In this document: positions 9,171 to 17,873 of the stretch, one piece after another
Layout: every line of letters starts with the position of its first letter
Position numbering within the stretch: the first letter of the stretch is position 1
Source of the DNA: BOG-1112 sp964635325
GTDB lineage: Bacteria; Bdellovibrionota_B; Oligoflexia; Oligoflexales; Bog-1112
Direction: 5' to 3'
NCBI GenBank assembly: GCA_964635325.1
Contig: CAZWOL010000019.1
Location: 1-48,145 of the forward strand
Length of the DNA: 48,145 bases
Notes under the pieces: generated by a model
Told to the model about the DNA's origin: nothing
Seen by the model: the letters and a program-made list of their open reading frames with translations, nothing else
Database searches by the model: none
Made by a program: the position numbers and the translations under genes

Positions 9171-9563
9171 ATGGTACCACGAGACATTGAAAATATTTCT
9201 CCAAAAGATCCTCAGCAGGGTGACAGTACTCGTGAATCTAAATCGAGTGACAGCTCGCAAGCATCAAAAGCAACAGTCGCACCAACTAAGCACAAAAGCA
9301 AAAAAGATGTGACCATCAACTACCCACGTCCCATTGCCCTTAGCAAGGTGATTGAAGAGACTGCCCAGTGGTCTGAGTTCAGCTTTATTATGGACCCAGC
9401 TCTAGACTGTGAAATTCAAATCTTTGCCCCACACCCGCTCAACCGAGAAAAAGCCTTCGGCCTCGTTATGGCTGCCATCGAGAGTGTTGGCCTACGTATG
9501 ATTGAACTCGAAGAAAAAATTATCAAGATTGTCGCAGCAAGCCCGTCCAGTTTTGAGGTCTAA
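9171..9563 (+). CDS. Orphan secretin N-domain-like protein
   Basis: Residues 1-45 are a Ser/Lys-rich, probably disordered leader. Residues 48-127 match the short N-terminal (N0/N1-type) domain of GspD/PilQ secretins: DVTINYPRPIALSKVIEE, then FSFIMDPALDCEIQIFA, then a helix and a final strand ending IIKIVAA. There is no secretin barrel and no visible signal peptide, so it would stay cytoplasmic as annotated. The start ATG at 9171 has GGAGG six bases upstream. No type II secretion or pilus genes lie nearby. It may be an adaptor that mimics or caps a secretin, or a leftover of a larger gene. The domain call rests on pattern similarity only. Confidence 0.7.
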   Translation: MVPRDIENISPKDPQQGDSTRESKSSDSSQASKATVAPTKHKSKKDVTINYPRPIALSKVIEETAQWSEFSFIMDPALDCEIQIFAPHPLNREKAFGLVMAAIESVGLRMIELEEKIIKIVAASPSSFEV

Positions 9564-9601
9564 TCTTCGCATTAGGGAAACGTATTTAGATTGCATTGTC
9601 T

Positions 9602-10369
9602 CTAATCTGTGCGTAAGTCAGGAATATTCAGCGCTTTCACCACACTGTAATCTCCTATTGGATTGCTACGCAGGTCGAGAATCTTTAGATTTTTTAGGCC
9701 TGCTAACTCACTCAGATTCACAATTGCATTTTCAAAGAGATAGAGCTCTTTGAGATTGGTGAGAGCTGCAAGAGGCTTGAGGTCCACAATTTGGTTGTGC
9801 CCAAGTTTCAAGATTTCAAGCTTTGTAAGTTTTGCAAGTGGACTAAGATCGATAATACGGTTATTCCAAAGATCAAGGCTTACAAGCTTATCAAACCCTT
9901 GAAACAGAGTAAGATCAACAAGATTTGCATTTTGGTAAACCATCTCAGTTTTGTTTGACAGAGCAAAATTCATCGACTGGCAGTTGGAGTTGTTAAAATC
10001 TTTCTTCACAACATTAAGTGTATCAAGTACTGCTGGAAGAAGATTACTAGCCGCGCAAAGACGGTAGAAATTGAGTGGATTCGATTCCGCAACACACCCA
10101 ATCCCATCCCAAACAAGGTCTTGTCGAACCTTACGACAATCCCCCAACGAAGCAGGAATCTGACAGTCTTTAGTATCAAGCCATTTGGCACCAACAGTTT
10201 TCAGACAGGTCTCTTTTGCTTTAGCAATACCAGCTTCAGTGCAGGGCTCTTTTATACAAAGCGTCGCTCCTTGTGAGGTGCTATCGGGTTTTTTTTCTTT
10301 GCAAGAAAGAATCAAAGCGAAGGCAAGAAGAAGCATCCATTTTGCATGAGCTAAGACTGATAGTCGCAT
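9602..10369 (-). CDS. Leucine-rich-repeat lipoprotein
   Basis: A signal peptide ends at lipobox LILSC (Cys23). Residues 24-130 carry several cysteines, in keeping with a disulfide-bonded periplasmic or surface domain. Four LRRs of 22 residues follow from about residue 165 (for example LTKLEILKLGHNQIVDLKPL). They match the SDS22/internalin-type consensus LxxLxxLxLxxNxIxxLxxL. Such domains bind other proteins. It probably sits on the cell surface or in the periplasm as a recognition protein. The upstream ribosome site (AAGTGAG) is weak. The gene ends 39 bases from the convergent secretin-like gene, with no obvious terminator between them. Confidence 0.85.
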   Translation of the reverse strand: MRLSVLAHAKWMLLLAFALILSCKEKKPDSTSQGATLCIKEPCTEAGIAKAKETCLKTVGAKWLDTKDCQIPASLGDCRKVRQDLVWDGIGCVAESNPLNFYRLCAASNLLPAVLDTLNVVKKDFNNSNCQSMNFALSNKTEMVYQNANLVDLTLFQGFDKLVSLDLWNNRIIDLSPLAKLTKLEILKLGHNQIVDLKPLAALTNLKELYLFENAIVNLSELAGLKNLKILDLRSNPIGDYSVVKALNIPDLRTD

Positions 10370-10403
10370 AATCTCACTTTATCCAATCGCTGCTACACAT
10401 TGG

Positions 10404-10453
10404 CTATGCAGGCGCCACCTCGGATCCGTGCTTCGCACTACTCTCGGGGTGAC
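10404..10453 (+). repeat. Degenerate copy of REP-like palindromic element
   Basis: The sequence CTATGCAGGCG..CCTCGG..CGTGCTTCGCACTA..CTCGGGGTGAC matches, with scattered differences, the element found at 22.46-22.58 kb and 27.27-27.32 kb. The core GTGCTTCGCAC is a small palindrome. It lies between fadE and the LRR lipoprotein gene. Confidence 0.7.
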
Positions 10454-10466
10454 GAGGAGTGACGAG

Positions 10467-12929
10467 CTACGACACTTCTCGAAGCTTTGATTTTGTGGTT
10501 GTAGAACGTCCAAGATATTCTTCTTGGGAAAAGTCATCCACCTGAACCGCATCCCAACGGGCTTGTTTTGCAAGCTTGAGATCGCGAAGTTCGTCACTTG
10601 TGATAACACCTTTCTCACATGCAGCCTCATGCAGCTTATCAACTTTCTTTTTAGGAAGAACTTTCTTACGCACTGCATCTTTGATTTTCTGTTCTATTTT
10701 TTTGCTGGCTTCGGTCATTTGCAAAGCAAATTCGAGACGACCAATCGATTCCTTGCGATCTGTAGGTTGATAGATGCCTACAGTTAGACGATCACGAGCT
10801 TCTGAGGCATGCATAAGAAGTTCTGCAACTTCGTAACTCAATTCATCAGAAGCTTCACGATCAAAGCGATTGAGTCGCGACCAGGTTCCTATACCGTACT
10901 TGATCAGCCAACTGACACCAGGAAATTTCAAGTTTGCGTAGATACCGTCAAAGGCAACTTGAATTTGTGCAAAAATATATTTCATAGCCCAGTCAACCAA
11001 AACCTGATCAGACTTGGGGTGTCCTTGAGAAGCAAAACGATAGAGCACAGCAAAACCGATGTAGTTCCATGCAAGGATATCAGCAAATCGACCAGACAAA
11101 CTTTCTTTTGTCTTCAACTCTGGACCAAGCAAGACCATTGCCATATCAGTTGTTGCAGCGAAAGAGGCAGAAGCCCATGCAAGTTTTTGGAAGTAACGAG
11201 CATTCACATCTGGTGAAGATCTGTAAATACGTCCTCGTGTAAGACTGAGTAGAGGAGCTCTAAAACCAATACGAACAAGATGTCCGATGTGTCCCCAAAG
11301 AGCTCGATCAAAGGACTTACTCTCTCCATTTTCCAAAGTCTTGATCACTTGATATGCGTAGGGATGTGCTCTAAACACACCCTGTCCAAATACGATCAAA
11401 GTACGCGTCAAAACGTTAGCTCCCTCGACTGTAATACCCAGTGGGGTTGCTACATAGTGGTTAGACAAAATATTGCGAGGTCCACGCGAAATCCCTGCAC
11501 CCCCCAAGATATCCATACCATCGGTAACGACTTTGCGCCCAAGTTCGGTTGCGTAGTATTTTGTAATCGCAGTTACAACGGGAGGCTTCACCCCTTGGTT
11601 GAGTGCACTCGTTGTTAGTACACGCATCGCATCACAAGCATAGGTGAGACCACCGATGCGGCCTAGAACTTCTGCGACACCTTCAAACTTGCCAATTGCA
11701 ATACCAAACTGATTACGAACTGCAGCATGAGCACCTACTATACGTGCTGCAAGTTTAGAAGCACCAGCGCTCTGTGACGGTAAGGAAATGCCTCGACCAG
11801 CTGCGAGGGACTCCATAAGCATCTTCCAACCTTGACCTGCATTTGCAAGCCCACCGATCACACATTTTTCCGCGAGGATCACGACATCTTTGCCCTGGGT
11901 TGGACAATTGTAAAACGGTACTCCCAGTGGATCATGACGACGATCACGAGTAATACCTGCTGTTGTTGCGGGAATCAGAGCACACGTAATACCAACATCT
12001 TTGCCTTTGCCGAGGAAATTTTCGGGATCACGGAGTCGGAAGGCGAGACCGATCACTGTTGCAATCCCAGCTAGAGTGATCCAACGCTTATTCCAGTTAA
12101 GACGTAGGTAAAGTTGTCCATCTTCACCCTTAAAGAGCACACCTTCTGCCTCAATCGAACCAGCATCGCTACCTGCGTTTGGTTCGGTCAGAGCGAAACA
12201 CGGAATATCCTCTCCGCGTGCCAGACGTGGTAAGTAGTAATCTTTTTGTTCTTCGGTACCATAGTGAATCAGCAATTCCGCAGGCCCTAATGAGTTAGGT
12301 ACCATTGTAGTGATTGCAACTGGTATGGAACGCGAGGCAATGCGCATAATAATTTCGGAGTGTGCATGCGCAGAAAAATCAAGGCCACCATATTTTTTGG
12401 GAATGATGAAGGCCCAGAAACGTTCTTTTTTCAAAAACGAGAGCACTTCTTCAGGAATCTCGCGATCTTTCCAAATCTTCCAATCATCGATCAACTTACA
12501 CAAACCTTCAACAGGACCATCGATGTAGCGTTGCTCCTCTTCCGTCAGCTTAGGATAGGTTTTGCGCATTAGTTTTTTAAAATTGGGGGCACCCGTAAAA
12601 AACTCACGCTCGATCCAGACTACACCTGCTTCTAGGGCAGCACGTTCCGTATCCGAGATCTTGGGAACAAATCCCATACGCTTCATCTGACCCATCACCA
12701 AGTCTGAAAGAAGACGTCGTAAAAAGCTGATGTTAAAAAATACTGCAACTGCTGCAAATCCAATAAGGACTGGAACAGGTGCAGCAAAACCTACAAGAAT
12801 TGCTGTAGCTGCAAGCGTCCAAAATAGCAGAGGTGCTCCATTATAGCCTAAGGCTAGTACAGCAATTCCCCAGAACACACACCAGTAGACGGTCATTGGA
12901 CCAAGAAATAGTCCGTAGATTGTTTGCAC
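10467..12929 (-). CDS. fadE: Acyl-CoA dehydrogenase FadE
   Basis: FadE oxidises acyl-CoA to trans-2-enoyl-CoA, the first step of fatty-acid beta-oxidation, using FAD. The protein is about 820 residues, like E. coli FadE (814), and far longer than ordinary acyl-CoA dehydrogenases. It has N-terminal membrane segments (residues 10-70), the dehydrogenase core (IIPKKYGGLDFSAHAHSE; YLPRLARGEDIPCFALTEP; NAGSDAG; ITVEGANVLTRTLIVFGQGV) and the FadE-specific C-terminal domain. The GTG at 12929 is favoured because GAGGGGG lies six bases upstream; an ATG at 12944 would add five residues but has no ribosome site. No other beta-oxidation gene is adjacent. Confidence 0.95.
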   Translation of the reverse strand: MQTIYGLFLGPMTVYWCVFWGIAVLALGYNGAPLLFWTLAATAILVGFAAPVPVLIGFAAVAVFFNISFLRRLLSDLVMGQMKRMGFVPKISDTERAALEAGVVWIEREFFTGAPNFKKLMRKTYPKLTEEEQRYIDGPVEGLCKLIDDWKIWKDREIPEEVLSFLKKERFWAFIIPKKYGGLDFSAHAHSEIIMRIASRSIPVAITTMVPNSLGPAELLIHYGTEEQKDYYLPRLARGEDIPCFALTEPNAGSDAGSIEAEGVLFKGEDGQLYLRLNWNKRWITLAGIATVIGLAFRLRDPENFLGKGKDVGITCALIPATTAGITRDRRHDPLGVPFYNCPTQGKDVVILAEKCVIGGLANAGQGWKMLMESLAAGRGISLPSQSAGASKLAARIVGAHAAVRNQFGIAIGKFEGVAEVLGRIGGLTYACDAMRVLTTSALNQGVKPPVVTAITKYYATELGRKVVTDGMDILGGAGISRGPRNILSNHYVATPLGITVEGANVLTRTLIVFGQGVFRAHPYAYQVIKTLENGESKSFDRALWGHIGHLVRIGFRAPLLSLTRGRIYRSSPDVNARYFQKLAWASASFAATTDMAMVLLGPELKTKESLSGRFADILAWNYIGFAVLYRFASQGHPKSDQVLVDWAMKYIFAQIQVAFDGIYANLKFPGVSWLIKYGIGTWSRLNRFDREASDELSYEVAELLMHASEARDRLTVGIYQPTDRKESIGRLEFALQMTEASKKIEQKIKDAVRKKVLPKKKVDKLHEAACEKGVITSDELRDLKLAKQARWDAVQVDDFSQEEYLGRSTTTKSKLREVS

Positions 12930-12986
12930 GAGATACCCCCTCATGTTGAGTCTTAGTCGCTAAGCCGCAGTATTTGCGACTGCAGG

Positions 12987-14030
12987 CTAATTCCCAACTG
13001 TTTTTGCTTTAATTTCACTTTCAAAAATCAATATCTTAAATTGCTTGATTTCAGTCTCTATGCCAGCAAGTTTTTCGAGCAATGCAGCTCGTGGACCTGC
13101 GACCGAGAGTGATTGTAAAGCAATACTGACTGCAGTAAGGTCTGCATCATCACGATTCGACTGAATTTGAGAACCAAATGTAAACATGGATTCCACACCA
13201 TGAACATAGTCTGCGGTTTCACTAATCTCGTTCTGATATTCGTGTTTCCAATCTTGGAAAAATGCTTTCGCTAGTACAGGGTGACCCAAACTCAAAAGAC
13301 CCATACCCAATTCACTATGACCTGTTCCTGCATTTTTACCTGGACGCTTCTGCTTATTAACTTCCTTACGAATACGGTCAAATTGATCATCTAGAGCAAC
13401 ACTTAGGTAAAGTCGACCAAGCACCTTAGGATCAATGCTTGCAAGGTTCATAGCCCATACATCAAAATCTGAACTTGCGTCATCGACTTCAGGCATAGCA
13501 TCTAGGTACATGCGTAAGGCCTGCTGTGTATCCTCACCTTTATGTAGAAGTTGGTGAGTCCAATCCGTATTTTCCGTTAGAGCAAGTTGTGTAGGTGGAG
13601 AATTTCTTCCGGTATGCTCATAGAACAGAATTTTTTTGGGTCCGCATTTTTCTTTCAGAGCACGCTGGGGAATTACACACGCCTGATAGCTTATTTCTTC
13701 AGGGCCTTCGGGAGCATTGTAGAGCACATCGGGCAAGAGTCCGTCAATATTTCCCTCTATGCAGTTTGCAGTCCCTTTAGAACATATGGAGTAAGCGATA
13801 TAACTAGCTCTAGGATCGAGTTTTGGAACAAGGCTAATACCTGACAAGTTTCCTTTTTGGAACTCACGTGCACCGAGGCTCACATTTAAAGTCTCAGCAT
13901 CTACTTTTTCTCCAAACGCAGCAGATGCATTTCTATTCTGGAGGTTGGCAGAGCGACTTTTATTTTTTTTGGTCATCTGACAAGACACTAGAAAAACAGC
14001 TGTCAGACCTATGAGATAAAATATTCGCAT
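12987..14030 (-). CDS. Lipoprotein of unknown function
   Basis: A signal peptide ends in lipobox FLVSC (Cys17), so the protein is lipid-anchored. The first mature part is Lys/Asn-rich (MTKKNKSRSANLQNRN). A region with four cysteines follows (residues 85-130), and the C-terminal half is helical. I do not recognise the family. ATG at 14030 has AGGAA six bases upstream. It precedes fadE in the same direction with a 57-base gap, so co-transcription is possible, but no functional link is evident. Confidence 0.7.
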   Translation of the reverse strand: MRIFYLIGLTAVFLVSCQMTKKNKSRSANLQNRNASAAFGEKVDAETLNVSLGAREFQKGNLSGISLVPKLDPRASYIAYSICSKGTANCIEGNIDGLLPDVLYNAPEGPEEISYQACVIPQRALKEKCGPKKILFYEHTGRNSPPTQLALTENTDWTHQLLHKGEDTQQALRMYLDAMPEVDDASSDFDVWAMNLASIDPKVLGRLYLSVALDDQFDRIRKEVNKQKRPGKNAGTGHSELGMGLLSLGHPVLAKAFFQDWKHEYQNEISETADYVHGVESMFTFGSQIQSNRDDADLTAVSIALQSLSVAGPRAALLEKLAGIETEIKQFKILIFESEIKAKTVGN

Positions 14031-14151
14031 ATGAAATTCCTAACTGATCCATTCCGGATGAGGAAAGTCTCACGTATATTCTAACTCATAAGCCATGGTC
14101 TGGACTGAGATGCAAAACTTACCTACACAGACAGGTATTCTCAATGATTTG

Positions 14152-14919
14152 CTAGTGAAAAATGCCGACGCTAGTAAATATCCAGTGGTTGAGCATAACT
14201 TTGCTAGCTCTTCGCAAACTCATTCCATTGTCTTCTTTGCGTAGTTTTCCCAATTGATAGCCGATGTACTTTGGTGAAGTGATAACAATGGTTGATCCAC
14301 GTTCGATTTCCCAAGATGCATCAGCAGAGATATTGAGAAGATTTTTTATATTATCGACCGTAAGTTGAATCTTCCCCCCATCTTTTTGGTAGAAAGAAAA
14401 TCGCATTTTATCCGCAACGATTGCCTGACTAATAAATCCAACATCATCAAGCCACAAACGGCATTCTTCTGAAATCTTCGTTCTATAGTATTCAACAAGA
14501 CGTATGGAGTCGATATACTCTACATGCACACCATCAAATTCCAACTCTATGGCTTGCGCCACATTAAGAGCAGCACCTGCTCGAATTGTTGGCGCACTGG
14601 ATCCAAGTGCTTTGAAGAGATCTCCGGAAACACTCACGTTCACAAGAAAATTTGCTTTAGAGTTAGGCAACGTTGTGTCATCACGAAAGCGCAAAGGAGA
14701 ATCTCCTCCACTGATTCCTGGGAAGCAGCGTTCAGGAGGTGCGATAAGGTTCATAGCTCTTGGGCTACCACCAATGAGCGTTCCGGTACCAGCAAAACGT
14801 AGCGGGGTTGTGTAGGCTATGTAACCCTGCTTTTCAAGTTCCTTATTCAAGGTCGCTATAGGATCAGCACATCCTATTACCGTGAATGCAAGTATTGGCA
14901 AACACACTTGTGCACGCAT
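14152..14919 (-). CDS. Lipoprotein of unknown function
   Basis: Signal peptide with lipobox VIGC (Cys17). The mature protein (about 238 residues) mixes strands and helices, with a Gly-rich stretch FAGTGTLIGGSPR near residue 45 and three cysteines. The N-terminal ADPIATLNKELEKQGYIAY reads as a short helix right after the lipid anchor. No family is recognised. ATG at 14919 has AGGAGA at good spacing. The genes on either side are separated by more than 120 bases, so it is probably transcribed alone. Confidence 0.7.
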   Translation of the reverse strand: MRAQVCLPILAFTVIGCADPIATLNKELEKQGYIAYTTPLRFAGTGTLIGGSPRAMNLIAPPERCFPGISGGDSPLRFRDDTTLPNSKANFLVNVSVSGDLFKALGSSAPTIRAGAALNVAQAIELEFDGVHVEYIDSIRLVEYYRTKISEECRLWLDDVGFISQAIVADKMRFSFYQKDGGKIQLTVDNIKNLLNISADASWEIERGSTIVITSPKYIGYQLGKLRKEDNGMSLRRASKVMLNHWIFTSVGIFH

Positions 14920-15059
14920 ATCAATTCTCCTGTGGAAGCTTTTGCGCCTCGATTCTTAGGACGCTAAATATCTTCGGAGATGCTCAGCATGAACTTGACA
15001 TAAAGACTAGAAATCAGAGTTTCCACTGACTTTGCAGGCGATTAGAAGGAATGAAATTG

Positions 15060-15497
15060 TCACTTAATAAAATGCGAAAAATCGGAAAGCACACGTATGA
15101 GGCCTTCACGATCCTCACGAGGAAGAAAGAGGTAAATCTCTTTGATCATAAAACCACAGTCATAGGGAGAAAGAAGCTCAACAAGAAATTCAAAGATAAT
15201 CTCTTGAGGTTCAGAAAAAACATTTTCATTACAGTAATATTCAAACAAGGATTCGAGATCACTTTTTTGAACCAATGCTTTGAATGGTTTGAAACTAGGA
15301 AACCATCGAATGTAACGAAAGAATAGAATGCGATTAATTTTGCTAAGATCGATGTCTTCCCCATACTCTTCGAGAAGAACACCTTCCTGAGATTGAGAAG
15401 TGGGATAAGTTGGTTTTTTCGATTCAGCAGATCTCTTTTCTAAGGCCTTTTGTGCCTTTCGTTTTTGAGGATCTTTTGGAAATTCATAAATTTTCAT
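15060..15497 (-). CDS. Small acidic cytoplasmic protein, paralogue of the divergent gene at 15744
   Basis: The protein has no signal peptide or membrane segment. It begins MKIYEFPKD, followed by a basic stretch (residues 8-30), then an acidic helical domain containing DLESLFEYY and PQEIIFEFLVEL, then DREGLIRVLSDF. The same motif order occurs in the divergent neighbour (MGTVINFP; DLQELFELYY; LEFMFHMHD; DRQYFFLSLNMH), so the two are paralogues. ATG at 15497 is chosen because GGGAG lies five bases upstream; an ATG at 15530 would add 11 residues, but its AGGAG sits only two bases away. The function is unknown. Confidence 0.75.
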   Translation of the reverse strand: MKIYEFPKDPQKRKAQKALEKRSAESKKPTYPTSQSQEGVLLEEYGEDIDLSKINRILFFRYIRWFPSFKPFKALVQKSDLESLFEYYCNENVFSEPQEIIFEFLVELLSPYDCGFMIKEIYLFLPREDREGLIRVLSDFSHFIK

Positions 15498-15743
15498 TAC
15501 CGCTCCCACCGGATTCTTTTTTTTGAGCATACTCCTGACTAAAGTGTCAGAGCAATGAAATAGCGCGCCAACCCATCAGAACGGCTGGATAATCTGCATA
15601 AGCGACGGGCAATCTTTAGATTCTTTACAAATAGACTTTGACGCCCGCAAATTTGTTGCTATTAACATACGTCGAAACTTGGAAAGTTCTACAAAAATCC
15701 TCATTTCGAGCCTTCGTTGAGACATGTCTAAAGGGAAAGCAAT

Positions 15744-16145
15744 ATGGGTACTGTCATTAACTTTCCTGGCAATCGGATACCAGCCTTTCAAAGCGTCAAA
15801 GAAAAAGTTGAAAAAATCGACGACAACAAGCCTATCGATACCTCTATTTTCTCAGAGGATGAGGACCGAGCCTTCTTAACTCTCCTCAAAGAGTGGCCGT
15901 GTTTTCAGCTCCTCGCTCCAGACATCGATTTGCAGGAGCTTTTCGAGCTTTATTATGATGATGAGCTTACCCAAGCCCAGGACTGTGTGCTCGAATTCAT
16001 GTTTCATATGCATGATCCAGATTCCACCTTCGATATCAGTAACGCCCTTTATAACTGGAACGAAGAAGACCGGCAGTACTTCTTTTTGAGCCTTAATATG
16101 CATGCAGAGCTCATTGACATCGTACGACAAGAAGAGCTGTCCTAA
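15744..16145 (+). CDS. Small acidic cytoplasmic protein, paralogue of the divergent gene at 15060
   Basis: This 133-residue, very acidic protein starts MGTVINFPGN, has a short linker, and then a helical domain with EDRAFLTLLKEWPCFQLL, DLQELFELYYDD, LEFMFHMHDPD and EEDRQYFFLSLNMHAELI. These blocks align in order with the protein encoded divergently at 15060-15497. A ribosome site (AAAGGGAAAG) precedes the ATG. The pair is separated by about 246 bases that must hold both promoters. No enzyme motif is present; a regulatory or structural protein-protein role is the most that can be inferred. Confidence 0.75.
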   Translation: MGTVINFPGNRIPAFQSVKEKVEKIDDNKPIDTSIFSEDEDRAFLTLLKEWPCFQLLAPDIDLQELFELYYDDELTQAQDCVLEFMFHMHDPDSTFDISNALYNWNEEDRQYFFLSLNMHAELIDIVRQEELS

Positions 16146-16225
16146 AAAATACAGCTAAGACCTTCCGCCGCTAATAGATCTCCTATGCTAAAATAGACAG
16201 TGCTTGCAACGCTAGGGGAGTACCC

Positions 16226-17206
16226 GTGAAAAAACGACTCAGAATTGAACCAACTTCGGCGTGGCTTCTTGCCGTATTTTTAAGTGTGGCGACCTTTGGT
16301 CTGATCTATTTTCTATCGACCCTCATGCCAGGTGGGGACAAGCAGATGGAAAAAATTCTCGCAACCCCTGATGACGAACTACATACCCTTGCAGATGATC
16401 ATACAAAAAGCGCAAGTGATACCAATACATCAACGCACGAAACAACAACGACAACCGCAGCAGAAACAACCACCCACTCAGAACACAATGCTCACACAGA
16501 GAAAGCTCCCACTTCTATCCCACGAAAATGGAGCTATGCTCAACCACAGGGCCCCGAAGCATGGGGTGATCTAGATCCTGCTTTTAGTCTCTGCAAAAAT
16601 GGTCAAAAGCAGTCTCCAATCAATATCGAGAACGTAAAAGTGCAGACGGTTCGGCAACCGTTCGAGATTTCCTACGAACAAAGCACCGCAACTCTGGGAA
16701 ATGATGGCAACATAATGAATATTAAAATGGCCCCAACCAATTTTGTACGTTGGGGTACTCACAAATATACGCTTCAGACTATACGCCTCCATAGTCCGAG
16801 TGAGCATAAGATCCAAGGCACTTCGCATGAAATCGAAATTCAGCTTATTCACCAGGATGAACATGGGGAAACACTTATTATTGGTGCGTTTTTCGACCAA
16901 GGTGAACGCGGACATCCTGCAATCGACATGATGCTAAATAGTATTCCTCAACAGAAACAAGATCCCTCCAAATCCTTTAGTTTCAATCCTACAAGCCTAT
17001 TTCCAAAGACGCGCGACTACTTCAGCTACCAAGGATCTCAAACTCAACCTCCATGCGAAGAAAATGTAATGTGGATACTGTTTCGTGACAGTAGTAGCGT
17101 ATCTTCGAATCAGGTAGACCAACTACAAACCCTCTTCAAAAAGAACGCTCGACCAACGCAAGCTCTGTATGGACGAGAGGTCTTTCTTACTGGTGATAAA
17201 CGCTAA
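16226..17206 (+). CDS. Membrane-anchored alpha-carbonic-anhydrase-like protein lacking two zinc ligands
   Basis: Residues 12-34 are a signal anchor. Residues 55-95 form a Thr/His-rich linker, and residues 100-325 have the alpha-carbonic-anhydrase fold: WSYAQPQGPEAWGDLDPAF, the family signature QSPINI, and the two cysteines (C123, C277) that form the disulfide in bacterial members. The zinc site is altered. Where active enzymes read QFHFH, this protein has TIRLH, so the first ligand is Arg187 and only His189 is kept. The third ligand (ExH) is replaced in E204-I-Q206. Thr273 of the SxTxPP loop is kept. The protein is therefore predicted not to hydrate CO2. GTG at 16226 has AGGGGAG five bases upstream. 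The dermatopontin-like gene follows nine bases after its stop codon. Confidence 0.9.
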   Translation: MKKRLRIEPTSAWLLAVFLSVATFGLIYFLSTLMPGGDKQMEKILATPDDELHTLADDHTKSASDTNTSTHETTTTTAAETTTHSEHNAHTEKAPTSIPRKWSYAQPQGPEAWGDLDPAFSLCKNGQKQSPINIENVKVQTVRQPFEISYEQSTATLGNDGNIMNIKMAPTNFVRWGTHKYTLQTIRLHSPSEHKIQGTSHEIEIQLIHQDEHGETLIIGAFFDQGERGHPAIDMMLNSIPQQKQDPSKSFSFNPTSLFPKTRDYFSYQGSQTQPPCEENVMWILFRDSSSVSSNQVDQLQTLFKKNARPTQALYGREVFLTGDKR

Positions 17207-17215
17207 GGAGTTTTG

Positions 17216-17869
17216 ATGTTTGCTTTAACAAAAAAATTATGTCTCGCTTTTTGTATGCTGATGCCCATCACAGAACTGAAAGCGGAAACATTGGTTCGAT
17301 CAAAAACACGAGCCCTCTTTGTAACGGGATGGGCTCAATCTGCAACGCAAAGCCAAACCACTCGTGAACTTGTTCCTGACAAAAATACGTTCAACTTCAC
17401 CTGCCCGGGTCAGAGCTTTCTGGTCGGTTTTGACACCAATTGGGATGGTGTTCGACACTTTCGTTTTACGTGTGCCTTCTATGAAAATAGTAGCGGAAAA
17501 CTTGCATCTAAAACTGCGGAACAGTGTGATGCTAAAGACTGGGATAATGCATTTTATGCAAAAGGAGACGCAAGCTGTCCTGCAGAACAATTTTCTGCAG
17601 GTCTCAATGTCAGTTATGATGCCAGCAAGCGTGATCTCCGCTTCAAAAACATCTGCTGTCCCGTCGAACACCCTGAGCAAAAGAAAGTAACAGCTACAGC
17701 ATGCACAGGACCTATAGTCTTGAACGCTACAGGAAGCAGCGCTGCAACCGGAATGAAGCTCTGTGCAGGAGATATGGCTGTTCAAAAAATCTCGTCAGAG
17801 TGGGCTGTACAAGGCACCAGTAGCGACCGCAAGATCACCTACCAATGTTGCCAACTTACAGTAAACTGA
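17216..17869 (+). CDS. Secreted dermatopontin-like cysteine-rich protein
   Basis: A signal peptide (residues 1-23, ending ELKA) is followed by three repeats of a dermatopontin-like motif, each with a leading Cys, a central Asp/Arg-containing loop and a final Cys or Cys-Cys: FTCPGQSFLVGF..HFRFTC, CPAEQFSAG..DLRFKNICC and LCAGDMAVQ..KITYQCC. Dermatopontins are small disulfide-rich extracellular matrix or lectin-like proteins in animals, with scattered bacterial relatives. ATG at 17216 has AAGGAG five bases upstream. It forms an operon with the preceding carbonic-anhydrase-like gene and runs into a convergent gene four bases later. A matrix or adhesion role is inferred, not shown. Confidence 0.75.
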   Translation: MFALTKKLCLAFCMLMPITELKAETLVRSKTRALFVTGWAQSATQSQTTRELVPDKNTFNFTCPGQSFLVGFDTNWDGVRHFRFTCAFYENSSGKLASKTAEQCDAKDWDNAFYAKGDASCPAEQFSAGLNVSYDASKRDLRFKNICCPVEHPEQKKVTATACTGPIVLNATGSSAATGMKLCAGDMAVQKISSEWAVQGTSSDRKITYQCCQLTVN

Positions 17870-17873
17870 GCTT

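Noticed and set aside
10524..12572. Many plus-strand frames opposite fadE
   Set aside because: They are antisense shadows of a long coding region with no ribosome sites and no recognisable protein motifs.
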